Of a stretch of 22,924 nucleotides of DNA, positions 22,508 through 22,924 are shown in pieces. Numbering within the stretch: position 1 is the first letter of the stretch; each line of letters starts with the position of its first letter. The DNA is from Acidobacteria subdivision 2 bacterium RH1 MAG20 (GTDB taxonomy: Bacteria; Acidobacteriota; Terriglobia; Terriglobales; Acidobacteriaceae). A program made the position numbers and the translations under genes. The stretch lies in assembly GCA_002197545.1 (NCBI GenBank), contig NFUO01000131.1, positions 1 to 22,924 of the forward strand, written 5' to 3'. Below the pieces are notes generated by a model that saw only the letters and a list, made by a program, of their open reading frames with translations, was not told where the DNA came from and searched no databases.

Positions 22508-22924
22508 ATGAGTGATCTTCAAAAACCCGCCGCATCCGGCGCACGGAAAGAACTTGCACCCATCGCCTGGCTCCGCGGCATGTGGAAGGGCTTTGCCACC
22601 GAGTCGCCGCAGGAGTTTCTCGTCCTCTGCGTGGTGACGGGCTTCCTGCTCCTCTACGGTCTCGTCCCTCTCATCGGTGGCGACCAGCTTGGCCTCGTCG
22701 GAGCAGACGAGCCTCGCTACGCCCAGATCGCCCGCGAGATGCTCGCGCAGCACAACGAGGTCTGCAACCAGCTCCACGCCGACATGGTCCCCCGCAGCCT
22801 GACACCCGAGGCCATCGGCGCTTCCTTTCACTGTCTGATCGGCGGAACCATCACGCCCATCCTCTACGGCAAGCCCTGGCTCGAAAAGCCCGCCCTCTAC
22901 TACTGGCGCGCCATGAGCTTCTTC
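22508..22924 (+). CDS. GT39/ArnT-like membrane glycosyltransferase, N-terminal part (cut by window edge)
   Basis: The first 139 codons are visible. After a cytosolic start comes a membrane segment (about residues 37-57, FLVLCVVTGFLLLYGLVPL) and the periplasmic loop with GADEPRYAQIAREML (65-79), whose Asp-Glu is the family's catalytic acidic site, then LYGKPWLEKPALYYW. Such enzymes move a sugar from a polyprenyl-phosphate carrier onto lipid A or another acceptor; the substrate is not known here. Between the two motifs there are about 28 more residues than in ArnT, with two Cys (86, 109). There is no Shine-Dalgarno; it starts 25 bases after the nrnA-like stop. Confidence 0.85.
   Translation, partial: MSDLQKPAASGARKELAPIAWLRGMWKGFATESPQEFLVLCVVTGFLLLYGLVPLIGGDQLGLVGADEPRYAQIAREMLAQHNEVCNQLHADMVPRSLTPEAIGASFHCLIGGTITPILYGKPWLEKPALYYWRAMSFF

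Overview
This window is the complete S10-spc-alpha ribosomal protein cluster of a high-GC bacterium, followed by a short accessory segment. The best guess for the host is an acidobacterium of the Terriglobia / Acidobacteriaceae type (Granulicella, Terriglobus or Edaphobacter-like). That guess rests on the look of the proteins, the zinc-type S14, TTG starts, and short GC-rich palindromes of the CGGCTTTAGCCG style between genes. It is from memory and was not checked by a search.

Positions 1-83 hold the 3' end of tuf, so the str operon lies just upstream. Positions 217-18249 then carry, all on the + strand and in the classic order: rpsJ-rplC-rplD-rplW-rplB-rpsS-rplV-rpsC-rplP-rpmC-rpsQ (S10 block); rplN-rplX-rplE-rpsZ-rpsH-rplF-rplR-rpsE-rpmD-rplO-secY (spc block); adk-map-infA-rpmJ-rpsM-rpsK-rpsD-rpoA-rplQ (alpha block). 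Nothing is missing or inserted. The genes build the 30S and 50S subunits (S10 to L17), initiate translation (IF-1), insert membrane proteins (SecY), trim N-terminal Met (Map), balance adenylates (Adk) and transcribe (RpoA). A strong intrinsic terminator at 18271-18303 closes the cluster.

The proteins are ordinary apart from several low-complexity tails (L22, L29, S17, L17, L3, an acidic RpoA tail). The spacers are less ordinary. Most are 45-170 bases and hold one or two hairpins between stop codon and Shine-Dalgarno sequence, including a composite double hairpin before rplP, rplO and rpmJ, A/U stem-loops right at stop codons, and elaborate leaders before rpsH, infA, rpsM and rpsD. The rpsD leader has a duplicated 13-base unit that gives two mutually exclusive pairings. 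These are the best candidates here for something undescribed; no new protein system was found.

From 18304 on: a small ArsR-type regulator (+), a GAF-PAS-GGDEF diguanylate cyclase (-), then a divergent + strand group ylxP-like / rbfA / nrnA-like, which is a ribosome-maturation and RNA-turnover set usually found next to nusA-infB. The start of a GT39/ArnT-like membrane glycosyltransferase runs off the right edge. Dispersed repeats with a GCGCAGCG-like core lie at 16431-16478, 18381-18444 and 18917-18951. No tRNA, rRNA, CRISPR array, insertion sequence or phage gene was seen. No gene-free stretch exceeds about 250 bases.
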